From NCBI GenBank assembly GCA_900757495.1, contig CAAENX010000029.1:62001-126000 (forward strand): a DNA stretch of 64,000 nt, in the 5' to 3' direction. The position numbers and the translations under genes are program-made. Source of the stretch: an uncultured Collinsella sp. (GTDB taxonomy: Bacteria > Actinomycetota > Coriobacteriia > Coriobacteriales > Coriobacteriaceae). Numbering within the stretch: position 1 is the stretch's first letter; each line of letters begins with the position of its first letter. This document shows positions 24,239-32,662 of this stretch, in pieces. The notes beneath the pieces were generated by a model, which did no database searches, was not told where the DNA came from, and saw only the letters and a program-made list of their open reading frames with translations.

Positions 24239-26017
24239 CTAGTCGAGGTTCTCGCGGAGCCACTTGATGGCGCCAGCGGGGTCGCGAGTAAGGTCGATAT
24301 ATTCCTTACCGCGGGGAGCGAGCAGCTTAATGCCCAGACGATCGGTGTCAGCCTTCATGTCGTTGTAGTAGCTACGAACCTGCGGGGCGAGCACGATGAC
24401 GTCGTACTGATCCATGATGGCAGTGTGCTGGCCATAGGCGCCTGCGGAGGAAGCGATGTTCTCTCCGGTCTGTGCGGCACCTTCCTTGATGGCGTTGGCG
24501 AGCATGGCAGAGGTGCCGGCGCCGGCGCACAGGACGAGGACCTTCAGGCCATCGACATCCTTCTTGGCGGATGCATCGGCAGCGGTCTCGGGCTGATCGG
24601 CGACAGGCTTGCTGTCGGCGGCGGCAACAGTCGTCTCGACGGAAGCGGTAGCCTGCTCGACAGCGGGCGCAGGGGCGTTGGCGGCGATGGCAGCGGCACC
24701 ATCGGACTCGAGACCCAGCTCGGCGGCGCGCTCGGCCTCCTGGTCGCAGAGCAGCTGATCGTATGCCTTCAAGAACGGCAGGTAGATGATGGCGTCCAGC
24801 AAGATGATAATCGCGACAAATACCAGGGCGATAAGCTGGAAGTTCGTGGTGATGAAGATGCCGATGGGGGCAGGGGTAGCCCAAGGCACCACGAAGGAGA
24901 AGCCGTTCATGCCCACATTATCGATAAAGAACTTGGCAACACTCACGTTGACGCAACCGGCGGCAACAAAGGGGACGAGCATGTAGGGGTTAAGGATCAT
25001 CGGCGCGCCAAAGAGCAGCGGCTCGTTGACAGCAAAGGCAACAGGAACAATCGAGGCCTTACCGACGGCTTTGAGCTGCTTGGACTTCATAAAGAGAATC
25101 AGCAGAAGTGGCACGATGAACGTGGCGCCGGTGCCGCCGAACTCACCCACGAGTGACATGTTAAAGGTGAGGGAGTGAGCGGGGTGGCCACCTGCCAGCA
25201 GAACCTGCAGGTTCTCGGCCTGGTTGGCAAGACGGATGGGGTCGATGCCCGGCTGGACGATCGAGGGGCCGTGGACGCCGATGAACCAGAAGAACGCGGT
25301 GGCTGCCTGGATAAGGATGAGGCCAGGATAGGTTTCTGCAGCGGTAAAGAGCGGGGAGAGCAGTTTGATAAGCAGCTCGGAGAACGGAACGCCCATGAGG
25401 TTGCGCACGATGACATCGATGATGCCGCAGATGATGACGGCGCCGCCAAAGGGGATGATGTCGCGGAAGTTCTGAGCGATGGCGCCCGGGACCTCCTTGG
25501 GCAGCTTAATGGTCAGATCGCGCGAGACGCAGAATTTATAGACCCACACGGTAATGAACGCGGCGATATAGGCCGAGAACAGACCACGTGTACCCATGCT
25601 GGTGCAATCGAAGACCGAAAGCTCGGAGCCGTTGAGCTTGGTGGTGAACTGCGTGACTGCGAGCAACAGCATGCTGCACTGGGCGGCCACCATGGTGGAA
25701 CCGTCGTTGAGCACTTTGCCGGCGGGCATGCGACGGTTCATAGAAGCCGTAAAGTTCTTGGCAGTGGTGCCGGCGACCATGATGCCCATGACGCCCATGG
25801 TGAAGTTGTACAGCTTGTTGCACCAGTCGATGAGCGGTTGGGGCAGCGCGATGCCAACCACGCCGGGAAGCGTGGCGATCAGCAGGAAGATCGAAGAGGT
25901 GAGGACGATGGGCATGCACCCAAGGAATCCGTCTTTGATGGCCTGGAGGTAGATGTTCCTTGAGATCTTCTCAAAGAACGGTTGATGCTTTTCGAGCATC
26001 TTTACGATGGCGTCCAT
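24239..26017 (-). CDS. lacE: Lactose-family PTS IICB (LacE-like, copy 1)
   Basis: A 592-residue PTS permease. Residues 1-440 form the membrane IIC domain (start MDAIVKMLEKHQPFFEKIS, about eight to ten helices, with WFIGVHGPSIVQPG and AFAVNEPLLFGAP as lactose/cellobiose-family substrate loops). An Ala/Glu-rich linker leads to a C-terminal IIB domain with phospho-cysteine Cys497 in LCAGAGTSAML. The IIA part is absent, so it needs LacF (37527). First gene of the cassette, divergent from lacI copy 1. Confidence 0.92.
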   Translation of the reverse strand: MDAIVKMLEKHQPFFEKISRNIYLQAIKDGFLGCMPIVLTSSIFLLIATLPGVVGIALPQPLIDWCNKLYNFTMGVMGIMVAGTTAKNFTASMNRRMPAGKVLNDGSTMVAAQCSMLLLAVTQFTTKLNGSELSVFDCTSMGTRGLFSAYIAAFITVWVYKFCVSRDLTIKLPKEVPGAIAQNFRDIIPFGGAVIICGIIDVIVRNLMGVPFSELLIKLLSPLFTAAETYPGLILIQAATAFFWFIGVHGPSIVQPGIDPIRLANQAENLQVLLAGGHPAHSLTFNMSLVGEFGGTGATFIVPLLLILFMKSKQLKAVGKASIVPVAFAVNEPLLFGAPMILNPYMLVPFVAAGCVNVSVAKFFIDNVGMNGFSFVVPWATPAPIGIFITTNFQLIALVFVAIIILLDAIIYLPFLKAYDQLLCDQEAERAAELGLESDGAAAIAANAPAPAVEQATASVETTVAAADSKPVADQPETAADASAKKDVDGLKVLVLCAGAGTSAMLANAIKEGAAQTGENIASSAGAYGQHTAIMDQYDVIVLAPQVRSYYNDMKADTDRLGIKLLAPRGKEYIDLTRDPAGAIKWLRENLD

Positions 26018-26121
26018 AGAGCTCCTTTGCTGCTTGATGCGCGATGCATGTGGATGGAACTGGTCGTCGATGGATGGTCAGGACTGCCCGGAAACCTTCC
26101 TGCTTAAGGAAGGCATTGCGA

Positions 26122-26164
26122 AATGACAACGTAGGACATTTCGTTAATGACAACGTAAGACATT
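26122..26164. promoter_or_regulatory. LacI operators of cassette 1
   Basis: AATGACAACGTAGGACATT at 26122 and AATGACAACGTAAGACATT at 26146 are 18 of 19 identical with a 24-bp period, each a loose dyad centred on ACGT. They lie between lacE1 and lacI1 and occur nowhere else that I see in the window. Confidence 0.75.
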
Positions 26165-26190
26165 TTTGGAAGAGCAACAAGGATTTACGG

Positions 26191-26251
26191 GTGAACGGTC
26201 GATATTGTCCGATAAACGGCTGATTTGTCAGTCGGGCAGGTAGTGTATGCT
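26191..26251 (+). promoter_or_regulatory. lacI1 promoter with tandem GTGAACGGT-type motif
   Basis: GTGAACGGT at 26191, second half ATAAACGG at 26212, then -35-like TTGTCA (26225-26230) and extended -10 TGTATGCT ending at 26251. Confidence 0.55.
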
Positions 26252-26293
26252 AGAACGCAAAGAACGATCGATAGGGAACCGACTGGAGAAGCA

Positions 26294-27304
26294 GTGGCAA
26301 CGATGGACAAGAAAAGCGTCTCAATGAACGATGTGGCGGTTGCCGCGGGTGTTTCCCTCAAGACGGTGTCGCGTGTGATCAATGAGCCCGATAGCGTGCG
26401 CGAGTCGACGCGCGATAAAGTCCATTCCGCAATGGAGGCGCTCGGGTTTCGAACCAACTTTGCCGCGCGTTCGCTCAAGTTGGGCCGTTACGGGTGTATC
26501 GGCGTGGTGCTGTTTCACTTGTCGGGCGGCGCCGTGGACATGATTGACGGTATCGCCGATGCCGCCGAAGAGCGTGGTTTTGCGCTGACGATGATCAAAA
26601 AGCGGGCAGGGGAGAAGATGACCCTTGCCGATGCAGCGCGCAGGATGTCGCAGCTGCCTGTTGATGGCATGATCTTCAATCTGCGCCAGATGGTCGACGA
26701 CTTTGATACGTTTGAGGCACCGAAGGACCTCAAGACGGTGATTATCACGCCGATGGAGCATCCTACCTGCTCTACCGTTAGTGACGATCAAGAGGGTGGT
26801 GCGCGCATGGCATGCGAGTACTTCTTGAATCGCGGGCACAAGAACGTGTACTTCGTCTCTGGTAAGAAAGAGTCGCTGTCGAGCCAGTGCCGTATGAAAG
26901 GTTGGCGTGCGGCACTCGAGACGCGTGGCATTGAGCCGCCCGAGCCTCTGCAAGGCGATTGGAATGCGGATAGTGGCTATGCCGCGGGCCTTGTGCTTGC
27001 TGATAAACCCGATTGCACGGCGATCCTCGCTGCTAACGACTGCATGGCAAATGGTGTGATGATGGCTCTACATGACAAAGGACTCAGTGTGCCCGACGAC
27101 GTGTCCGTGATCGGCTTCGACGATGAGCTCTACAAGACGATTCCCAACTCGATTCTGACGTCGGTGAAGTTTCGCCACTGCGAGCTGGGCATCCGTGCGC
27201 TTAACGAGGTCGTCGCAGGTCTTGGGGCTCCGAGCTCAAGAAGCCGCACGCTCGTCTCGGGCGTGTTGGTCGAGCGTTCCAGCGTAAAGGACCTGCGGGC
27301 GTAG
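26294..27304 (+). CDS. LacI family repressor of cassette 1
   Basis: A 336-residue LacI/GalR regulator. HTH at the N-terminus (MNDVAVAAGVSLKTVSRVIN, within the first 30 residues) followed by the periplasmic-binding-protein-like sensor domain (PTCSTVSDDQEGG, FLNRGHKNVYF, AANDCMANGVM). I use the GTG at 26294 because GGAGAA lies 4-9 bases upstream; the ATG at 26303 is the alternative. Divergent from lacE1-lacG1 with two matching operators between, so it most likely represses that cassette until a galactoside or its phosphate appears. Confidence 0.88.
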   Translation: MATMDKKSVSMNDVAVAAGVSLKTVSRVINEPDSVRESTRDKVHSAMEALGFRTNFAARSLKLGRYGCIGVVLFHLSGGAVDMIDGIADAAEERGFALTMIKKRAGEKMTLADAARRMSQLPVDGMIFNLRQMVDDFDTFEAPKDLKTVIITPMEHPTCSTVSDDQEGGARMACEYFLNRGHKNVYFVSGKKESLSSQCRMKGWRAALETRGIEPPEPLQGDWNADSGYAAGLVLADKPDCTAILAANDCMANGVMMALHDKGLSVPDDVSVIGFDDELYKTIPNSILTSVKFRHCELGIRALNEVVAGLGAPSSRSRTLVSGVLVERSSVKDLRA

Positions 27305-27321
27305 ACTTGCTCGGCCTGTTC

Positions 27322-27378
27322 GTCTAAATCTGTAACAGGTAGGGCCGAAAATCTCAGCTAGTTGTTACAGATTTAGAC
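27322..27378. repeat. Palindromic repeat R2
   Basis: Arms GTCTAAATCTGTAACA and TGTTACAGATTTAGAC are perfect complements around a 25-base centre. Located 18 bases after lacI1. Confidence 0.85.
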
Positions 27379-27403
27379 AATTCGGTCCGGCATATTCTGT
27401 TTG

Positions 27404-27458
27404 TCTCGATCTGTAACATCTAAGCGGTCAAAAGCGGTCTACATGTTACAGATTGAGA
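27404..27458. repeat. Palindromic repeat R3
   Basis: Arms TCTCGATCTGTAACAT and ATGTTACAGATTGAGA (one mismatch) with the CGGTCAAAAGCGG centre subtype. Confidence 0.85.
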
Positions 27459-27481
27459 TTTTCGGCTTGGCCTGTGCGTTC

Positions 27482-27538
27482 ATCTCGATCTGTAACAGCT
27501 TGGACCGAAAAACTCGGCTAGATGTTACAGATTGAGAT
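27482..27538. repeat. Palindromic repeat R4
   Basis: Arms ATCTCGATCTGTAACA and TGTTACAGATTGAGAT with the CCGAAAAACTCGG centre subtype. Confidence 0.85.
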
Positions 27539-27566
27539 GAACAGGAGGACGGGTGCGGTCTAAACA

Positions 27567-27607
27567 AAATGGCCCGCGCATCACACATCGATGCACGGGC
27601 CATTTTT
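27567..27607. terminator. Terminator of lacE copy 2
   Basis: AAAATGGCCCG / CGGGCCATTTTTT hairpin; T-run on both sides in the appropriate orientation, 30 bases past the lacE2 stop. Confidence 0.85.
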
Positions 27608-27637
27608 TGTCTGCGAGCGGTAGGTAGCGTCAGTGTC

Positions 27638-29398
27638 TTATGCCTCGAGGTTTTCCTCGATCCAGGCGACGGCACCCTTGGGATCCTTAGTGAGGTCGAT
27701 GTACTGTTTGCCCTTGGGCGACAGCAGCGTGATGCCCAGGCGGTCGGTGTCGGCCTTCATCTCGTTGTAATAGGTGCGAACCTGCGGAGCCAGGACGATG
27801 ACGTTGTACTGGTCCATGATGGCGTAGTGACTGCCGTAGGCACCGGCGTTGGCGGTAATGTCGATGCCCAGCTCGTCGGCGCCTTCCTTAAGCGCGTTGG
27901 CGAGCAGTGCAGAGGTGCCGGCGCCAGCGCACAGAACCAGAACCCTCAGGTCCTTGCCCTTAAGGGCGGACGGAGCTGCGGAGGCCTCAGTGGCAGAAGC
28001 GGTCTCGACAACGGGAGCCTCAACGGCGGGGGCGGCAGCGGTCTTGACGGCCTTGGTCTCCTCGGCCTCTTCTTCGGCCAGGGTCTCGGCCTCCTGCTTG
28101 CACAGGACGTTGTCGTAGGCCTTGCAGAACGGGTAGTAGATCAAGAAGTCAACGACCAGCAGGACGACAACCAGGACCAGAGAGATCGGCTGGAAGTTGG
28201 TGTCGATGAAGGTGCCGATCGGTCCGGGGAGTGCCCACGGCATGGCATAGATAAAGCCGTTCATGCCCAAAAAGTCGATGAAGAACTTACCAATGAGGAC
28301 GTTGGCCACGGGGGCAAACAGGAACGGGATCAGGAAGTACGGGTTGAGGATGATGGGCGCGGCGAACAGCAGCGGCTCGTTGACGGCGAACATCACGGGT
28401 ACGACAGAGGCTTTGCCGACGGCCTTGAGCTGCTTGGAGCGCATAAAGAGCAGGAAGATGATCGGGACAATGAACGTGGCACCGGTGCCGCCGAGTTCGC
28501 CGATGTAGTTACCGAAGTTCTCGGTCAGGGCGAGGGCGGGGTGACCGCCGGCCTGCAGCGTGGCGAGGTTGGTAGTGATGTTGCCAAACAGCGCGGCGTT
28601 GAGGGCAGGCTTAACGACCGAGGGGCCGTGGATGCCCATGAACCAGAACAGCGGGATCATGAACCAGATGAGGGCGAGGCCGGCGTAGGAATCGGCGGCG
28701 GCGAACAGCGGGCTCACCAGCGTGGAGATGACGTTGGCAAACGGGACGGCCAAGCAGGTGCGGCAGATAACGTCGATGACGGCGACAAACAGGATGGAGA
28801 AGCTGAAGGCGAAGATGTCGCGGAAGTTCTGGGCGATGGCGCCGGGGACTTCTTTGGGCAGCTTGATGGTGATGTCTCGCTTAATGCAGAAGGCATAGAT
28901 GTTGACCGTGGCAAATGCGGCGACAAAGGAGCTCAGCAGGCCCTTGGTGCCCATGTTGTCGGTAAAGAACACCGAGACATCGGCGCCGTCGATCTTGGCA
29001 CTCGTCTGGGTAACGGCCAAGATGAGCATAGCGCACATGGCGGCGACCATGGTGCTCGTGGCGTTGATGGCCTTGCCGGCAGGCATGCGGCGGTTCTTGG
29101 AGCCGGTCAGCGCGCTTGCGGTGGTGCCGGCGACCATGATGCCCACGACGCCCATCGTGAAGTTGTAAACCTTGTTGCAGAAGTTCACGACGTCGACGTT
29201 CCACCAGTCGGGCAGCGTAAAGCCGCCGACCGTGGCGACAACGCCCGGCAGGGTTGAAATAAGCAGGAAGACAGAAGAAGACAGGATGATGGGCATTGCT
29301 GCCAAAAAGCCGTCTTTAATGGCCTGAAGGTAGATGTTCTTAGAGACCTTGTCGAAGTACGGCTGACCTTTCTCCAAGAACTTAACGATCGATTCCAT
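27638..29398 (-). CDS. lacE: Lactose-family PTS IICB (LacE-like, copy 2)
   Basis: A 586-residue IICB, same build as copies 1 and 3: MESIVKFLEKGQPYFDKVSK start, IIC with FWFMGIHGPSVVKP and FAVNEPLLFAAP, an acidic/Ala linker near 430-480 and a IIB domain with phospho-cysteine Cys490 in LCAGAGTSALL. It is the second gene of its cassette (lacG2 first), the reverse order of cassettes 1 and 3. No IIA domain. Confidence 0.92.
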   Translation of the reverse strand: MESIVKFLEKGQPYFDKVSKNIYLQAIKDGFLAAMPIILSSSVFLLISTLPGVVATVGGFTLPDWWNVDVVNFCNKVYNFTMGVVGIMVAGTTASALTGSKNRRMPAGKAINATSTMVAAMCAMLILAVTQTSAKIDGADVSVFFTDNMGTKGLLSSFVAAFATVNIYAFCIKRDITIKLPKEVPGAIAQNFRDIFAFSFSILFVAVIDVICRTCLAVPFANVISTLVSPLFAAADSYAGLALIWFMIPLFWFMGIHGPSVVKPALNAALFGNITTNLATLQAGGHPALALTENFGNYIGELGGTGATFIVPIIFLLFMRSKQLKAVGKASVVPVMFAVNEPLLFAAPIILNPYFLIPFLFAPVANVLIGKFFIDFLGMNGFIYAMPWALPGPIGTFIDTNFQPISLVLVVVLLVVDFLIYYPFCKAYDNVLCKQEAETLAEEEAEETKAVKTAAAPAVEAPVVETASATEASAAPSALKGKDLRVLVLCAGAGTSALLANALKEGADELGIDITANAGAYGSHYAIMDQYNVIVLAPQVRTYYNEMKADTDRLGITLLSPKGKQYIDLTKDPKGAVAWIEENLEA

Positions 29399-29511
29399 AG
29401 TTCACGCTCCTCTTTGCATGAAATCTTAATGGCATGGACGTTGAAAACCTATATGGTCTCCCGCTTGCTAAAAGCCCGGGTGCAGGCGGGGTCGGTCCCA
29501 GGGGGAGAGAG

Positions 29512-29548
29512 GGGAGCGGCTGGGTTTGTATCGCATAGGGCCGCTCCC
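29512..29548 (-). other. Intercistronic hairpin lacG2-lacE2
   Basis: GGGAGCGGC / GCCGCTCCC stem with a 19-base loop in the 176-base gap between lacG2 and lacE2. Confidence 0.6.
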
Positions 29549-29574
29549 TTCTCGGGAGAAAGCGAGGCGATGCG

Positions 29575-31017
29575 CTACTGCGCGTCCGCCATGGTGTCGG
29601 CGAGCTCCTTGTACCAGAGTGCCGACTGCTTGATGTAGCGTTTTTGCGTGTCGAAGTCGATGTAGAACAGGCCGTAGCGCTTGTTATAGCCATTGGCCCA
29701 CGAGAACTGGTCCTGCAGGCTCCAGATAAAGTAGCCCTGGACGTCGACGCCCTCGGCGCGCGCCTGGAGCACCTTCTCCATGTGCTGGTCGACAAAGTCG
29801 ATGCGCTCGGGATCGGCGACGATGCCGTTTGCGTCGGGCTCGGGGTCCTTGTGGCCCAGGCCGTTTTCGGTGATATAGATGACGGGGAGGTTGGGATAGG
29901 TGGCGCTGATGTGCTTGAGCGTGTCGTAGAGGCCTTGCGGGTAGATGAGCCAATCCCAGTCGGTGGTGGGGATACCCGGCATATCGACCTGCTGCCCGAC
30001 GCCCTTAAACTTAAAGCACGAGGTGCCCTTGTCTCCGGTGCCGTTAAAGCTGTTGGTGGACTCGCCATCGTATGCGGCGATAAACGCCGACTGATAGTAG
30101 TTGAGGCCGAACATATCGTTGCGGGGCGCCGCCTTGGCGAGCTCCTCCATGTCGCTGTCCTCAACCGTAAGTGTGGCGTTGTTGGCACGCAGAATCTCGT
30201 TGATGAGTGAGAGGGTGCGCGCGGAGTAGTGACCCAGGAAGGCGCCGTCCATGATGAAGTCGGTGTAGAAGGCGTTGTACAGGTCGGCGGCGTGCTGGTC
30301 GGCGGGCGAGTCGGTGGCAGGATATGCCGGCGTCAGGACGTTGACCATGCCAATGCGTCCGCCCAGGTGCTCGGTCTCGTCAAGATCCTTATACAGGTTG
30401 ACGGCGCGGGCGTGGGCAACGAGCTCGTTGTGCTGGCTCTGGATGCCGCTCGTCACATCAAAGTGATGGTTGGGCGGGAAGTTGCCTTGGATGTATTGGG
30501 AGTGCGAGAGGCTGATGAGCTCGTTGATGGTGAACCAATTCTTGACCTCGCGGAACTCGCGGAAGCAGAACTCGGCATAGCGCACATAGGCGTCGACGGT
30601 CTTGCGGTTGAGCCAGTCGCCCTGGTTGAACAGGGCGGCGGGGGAGTCAAAGTGATGCAGGGACACATAGGGCTCGACGCCATACTTTTTGCAGCAGGCG
30701 AACAACTCGTGGTAGTGCTTAACGCCCTCGGCGAGGGGCTCGGCATCGTCGCCGTTGGGGAAGATGCGAGTCCAGGCGATGGACACACGGATGGCGTTGA
30801 GTCCATGCTCGGCAGAAAGGCGGATATCCTCCTCGTAGCGGTTGTAGAAATCACTGGCCGGGTCGGGCAAAAAGCGACCCTGGGCGACAAGGTAATCGTC
30901 CCACATGGTCTTACCCTTGCCTGCCACCTTCGTGGAACCTTCCGTTTGGTACGCGGCGGTTGCGGCGCCCCAAACAAAGCCCTTCGGCAGCTGCTGTACG
31001 CGGTTTAGCAAAGACAT
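29575..31017 (-). CDS. lacG: LacG-type 6-phospho-beta-galactosidase (GH1, copy 2)
   Basis: A 480-residue GH1 enzyme. Acid/base Glu is in WFTINELISL, nucleophile in ITENGLGHKD, and the phosphate pocket reads FSWANGYNKRYG as in LacG. It is the most diverged of the three copies (for example SLHHFDSPAALF where copies 1 and 3 have HFDTP), so the aglycone preference probably differs. I favour the ATG at 31017, spaced nine bases from GAGAGGG; a second ATG lies two codons upstream. Confidence 0.9.
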   Translation of the reverse strand: MSLLNRVQQLPKGFVWGAATAAYQTEGSTKVAGKGKTMWDDYLVAQGRFLPDPASDFYNRYEEDIRLSAEHGLNAIRVSIAWTRIFPNGDDAEPLAEGVKHYHELFACCKKYGVEPYVSLHHFDSPAALFNQGDWLNRKTVDAYVRYAEFCFREFREVKNWFTINELISLSHSQYIQGNFPPNHHFDVTSGIQSQHNELVAHARAVNLYKDLDETEHLGGRIGMVNVLTPAYPATDSPADQHAADLYNAFYTDFIMDGAFLGHYSARTLSLINEILRANNATLTVEDSDMEELAKAAPRNDMFGLNYYQSAFIAAYDGESTNSFNGTGDKGTSCFKFKGVGQQVDMPGIPTTDWDWLIYPQGLYDTLKHISATYPNLPVIYITENGLGHKDPEPDANGIVADPERIDFVDQHMEKVLQARAEGVDVQGYFIWSLQDQFSWANGYNKRYGLFYIDFDTQKRYIKQSALWYKELADTMADAQ

Positions 31018-31138
31018 ATGCATACACCCTCTCGTCTCGCTGTTCGATATTGTGCGTTTGCGCTCAGGAGGCTCCCTGGTTAGCGTTCAGCGGTGAAAAA
31101 GCCCGATAAACACTATCTTAAAATGATTAGAACCAAAA

Positions 31139-31308
31139 TGAGCACGTGAACATTTGACAATGAGCACGTTAACATCCGGCTGGGATGTATAGAAACAAAA
31201 CAACTTCAAACAGCCGCGAACGGTTGTATTTGTTCGGTAAGCGGTTTTGATTGACAGAAGTTTTCATGTTGTGGTATATGGCTCGGGTATCATGAGCACG
31301 TTATCAAT
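31139..31308. promoter_or_regulatory. LacI operators and lacI2 promoter, cassette 2
   Basis: ATGAGCACGTGAACATT at 31139, ATGAGCACGTTAACATC at 31160 (21-bp period) and ATGAGCACGTTATCAAT at 31292. GCGAACGGT at 31216 and GGTAAGCGGTT at 31237 precede a textbook promoter: TTGACA at 31251-31256 and GTATAT at 31274-31279. The third operator lies just after the -10, implying autoregulation. Confidence 0.8.
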
Positions 31309-31367
31309 GTATGTACGATGCGCCATGGGTGCGGGGAATAGTTGGGAAGCAGGTTAGCGTGGAAGGC

Positions 31368-32396
31368 ATGGCTCAGCAGACAAGGAATGGTCGTTCGGCG
31401 AGCGCGGCAGAGGTTGCGGCGCTCGCTGGCGTGAGCCGCCAGACTGTGTCTCGTGTGGTCAACGGTATGCCCAACGTGACGGAAAAGACGCGCAAGCGTG
31501 TGCTGGCCGCCATGGAAGAGCTGGGCTTTCGTCCCAATTTTGCTGGAGCGGCGTTGCGCGGCGGGTCGTATCGTTCTATTGGCCTGTGCATGTACAACAT
31601 CACACGTGTCGGTAACCTGGCGACGCTCGAGGGTATCATGCAAGCGGCGCGCGAGCACGATTTTGCCGTCACTATGATCGAGATGGGCGGCGACAAGCCC
31701 TATGCACTTGCCGATGCCTCGCGCCGCATGGTCGAGCGACCCGTCGACGGCATGATTCTCAACATGAACCGCATGGCTCCCGATTTTGAGGAGTTTGTTC
31801 CCCAGCCGGGAGTGCGAACGGTCATCCTGTCCATGTATGCGCATCCGCGCTGCACGACGATCGACTCCGACCAGTATGGTTCGTGCGAGCTGTTGACCAA
31901 TTATCTGCTGGAACATGGTCATTCGAATATGCGGTTTGTGGCGGGTCCGGAAAACTCGATTTCCTCGCGTTTTCGTGAGGCCGGTTGGCGCGATACGCTG
32001 GGTCGTGCTCATGTCGATGCCGCTCCGATGCTGCGTGGCGATTGGAGTGCGGACAGTGGGTACACCATGGGCGAGCGGATTGCGGCCGAGGTGCTTGCCG
32101 GCGGGTCGCAGGCGCCGACTGCCGTGCTTGCGGCAAATGACCAGATGGCGCTGGGCGTTATCGCCGCGCTCGAGAATGCGGGCCTGTCCGTGCCCGACGA
32201 CGTGAGCGTGGCTGGTATCGACGACGCACTCGAGGGACTTGTTCCTCACAATCGGCTGACGACGCTGCGATTTGATTTGCGCGGTGTCGGTAAGCTTGCG
32301 TTTGAGGCGGCGATTGGAGAGAGCTCGTCTATCGAGGCGATTCATGTGCCGAGTACGCTGGTCGAACGCTCGACTGTTAGGGACATACGGGGTTAG
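31368..32396 (+). CDS. LacI family repressor of cassette 2
   Basis: A 342-residue LacI regulator; HTH AAEVAALAGVSRQTVSRVVN close to the N-terminus, then the sensor domain (MILNMNRMAPDF, YAHPRCTTIDSDQYG, VLAANDQMALG). The ATG at 31368 has GGAAGG directly before it, which is tight; a GTG three codons upstream is equally possible. Divergent from lacG2-lacE2, with three copies of an operator unlike those of the other cassettes. It resembles the repressors at 36301 and 46306 more than the one at 26294 in the DGMI..MNRM region. Confidence 0.88.
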   Translation: MAQQTRNGRSASAAEVAALAGVSRQTVSRVVNGMPNVTEKTRKRVLAAMEELGFRPNFAGAALRGGSYRSIGLCMYNITRVGNLATLEGIMQAAREHDFAVTMIEMGGDKPYALADASRRMVERPVDGMILNMNRMAPDFEEFVPQPGVRTVILSMYAHPRCTTIDSDQYGSCELLTNYLLEHGHSNMRFVAGPENSISSRFREAGWRDTLGRAHVDAAPMLRGDWSADSGYTMGERIAAEVLAGGSQAPTAVLAANDQMALGVIAALENAGLSVPDDVSVAGIDDALEGLVPHNRLTTLRFDLRGVGKLAFEAAIGESSSIEAIHVPSTLVERSTVRDIRG

Positions 32397-32411
32397 GTCC
32401 TACTCCGTTTG

Positions 32412-32466
32412 TCTCGATCTGTAACAGGTAGACGGTCAAAAGCGGGCTACGTGTTACAGATTTAGA
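32412..32466. repeat. Palindromic repeat R5
   Basis: Arms TCTCGATCTGTAACA and TGTTACAGATTTAGA with CGGTCAAAAGCGG centre, 15 bases after lacI2. Confidence 0.85.
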
Positions 32467-32491
32467 TTCTTCGGAAAGCGCAATCCTGTTC

Positions 32492-32548
32492 ATCTCGATC
32501 TGTAACAGCTAGAACCCAAAAACTCGGCTAGATGTTACAGATCGAGAT
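32492..32548. repeat. Palindromic repeat R6
   Basis: Arms ATCTCGATCTGTAACA and TGTTACAGATCGAGAT are perfect complements; centre CCCAAAAACTCGG. Confidence 0.85.
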
Positions 32549-32580
32549 AAACGGCCCCCAGGTCGAACAAAAACAAAAGA

Positions 32581-32617
32581 CCGGGGGCGGCGCGCCGTGT
32601 GACGTGCCGCCCCCGGC
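32581..32617 (-). terminator. Terminator of lacG copy 3
   Basis: CCGGGGGCGGC / GCCGCCCCCGG stem with a T-rich run (complement of AACAAAAACAAAAGA) on the minus side. Confidence 0.9.
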
Positions 32618-32662
32618 TGAGAAATGGGGACAGGTTATGTGGGCAGGCAACCCCGCTAGTCT

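Noticed and set aside
27322..27538. CRISPR-like array of three repeats
   Set aside because: Units are palindromic with diverged arms and no uniform spacers, and no cas genes are near.
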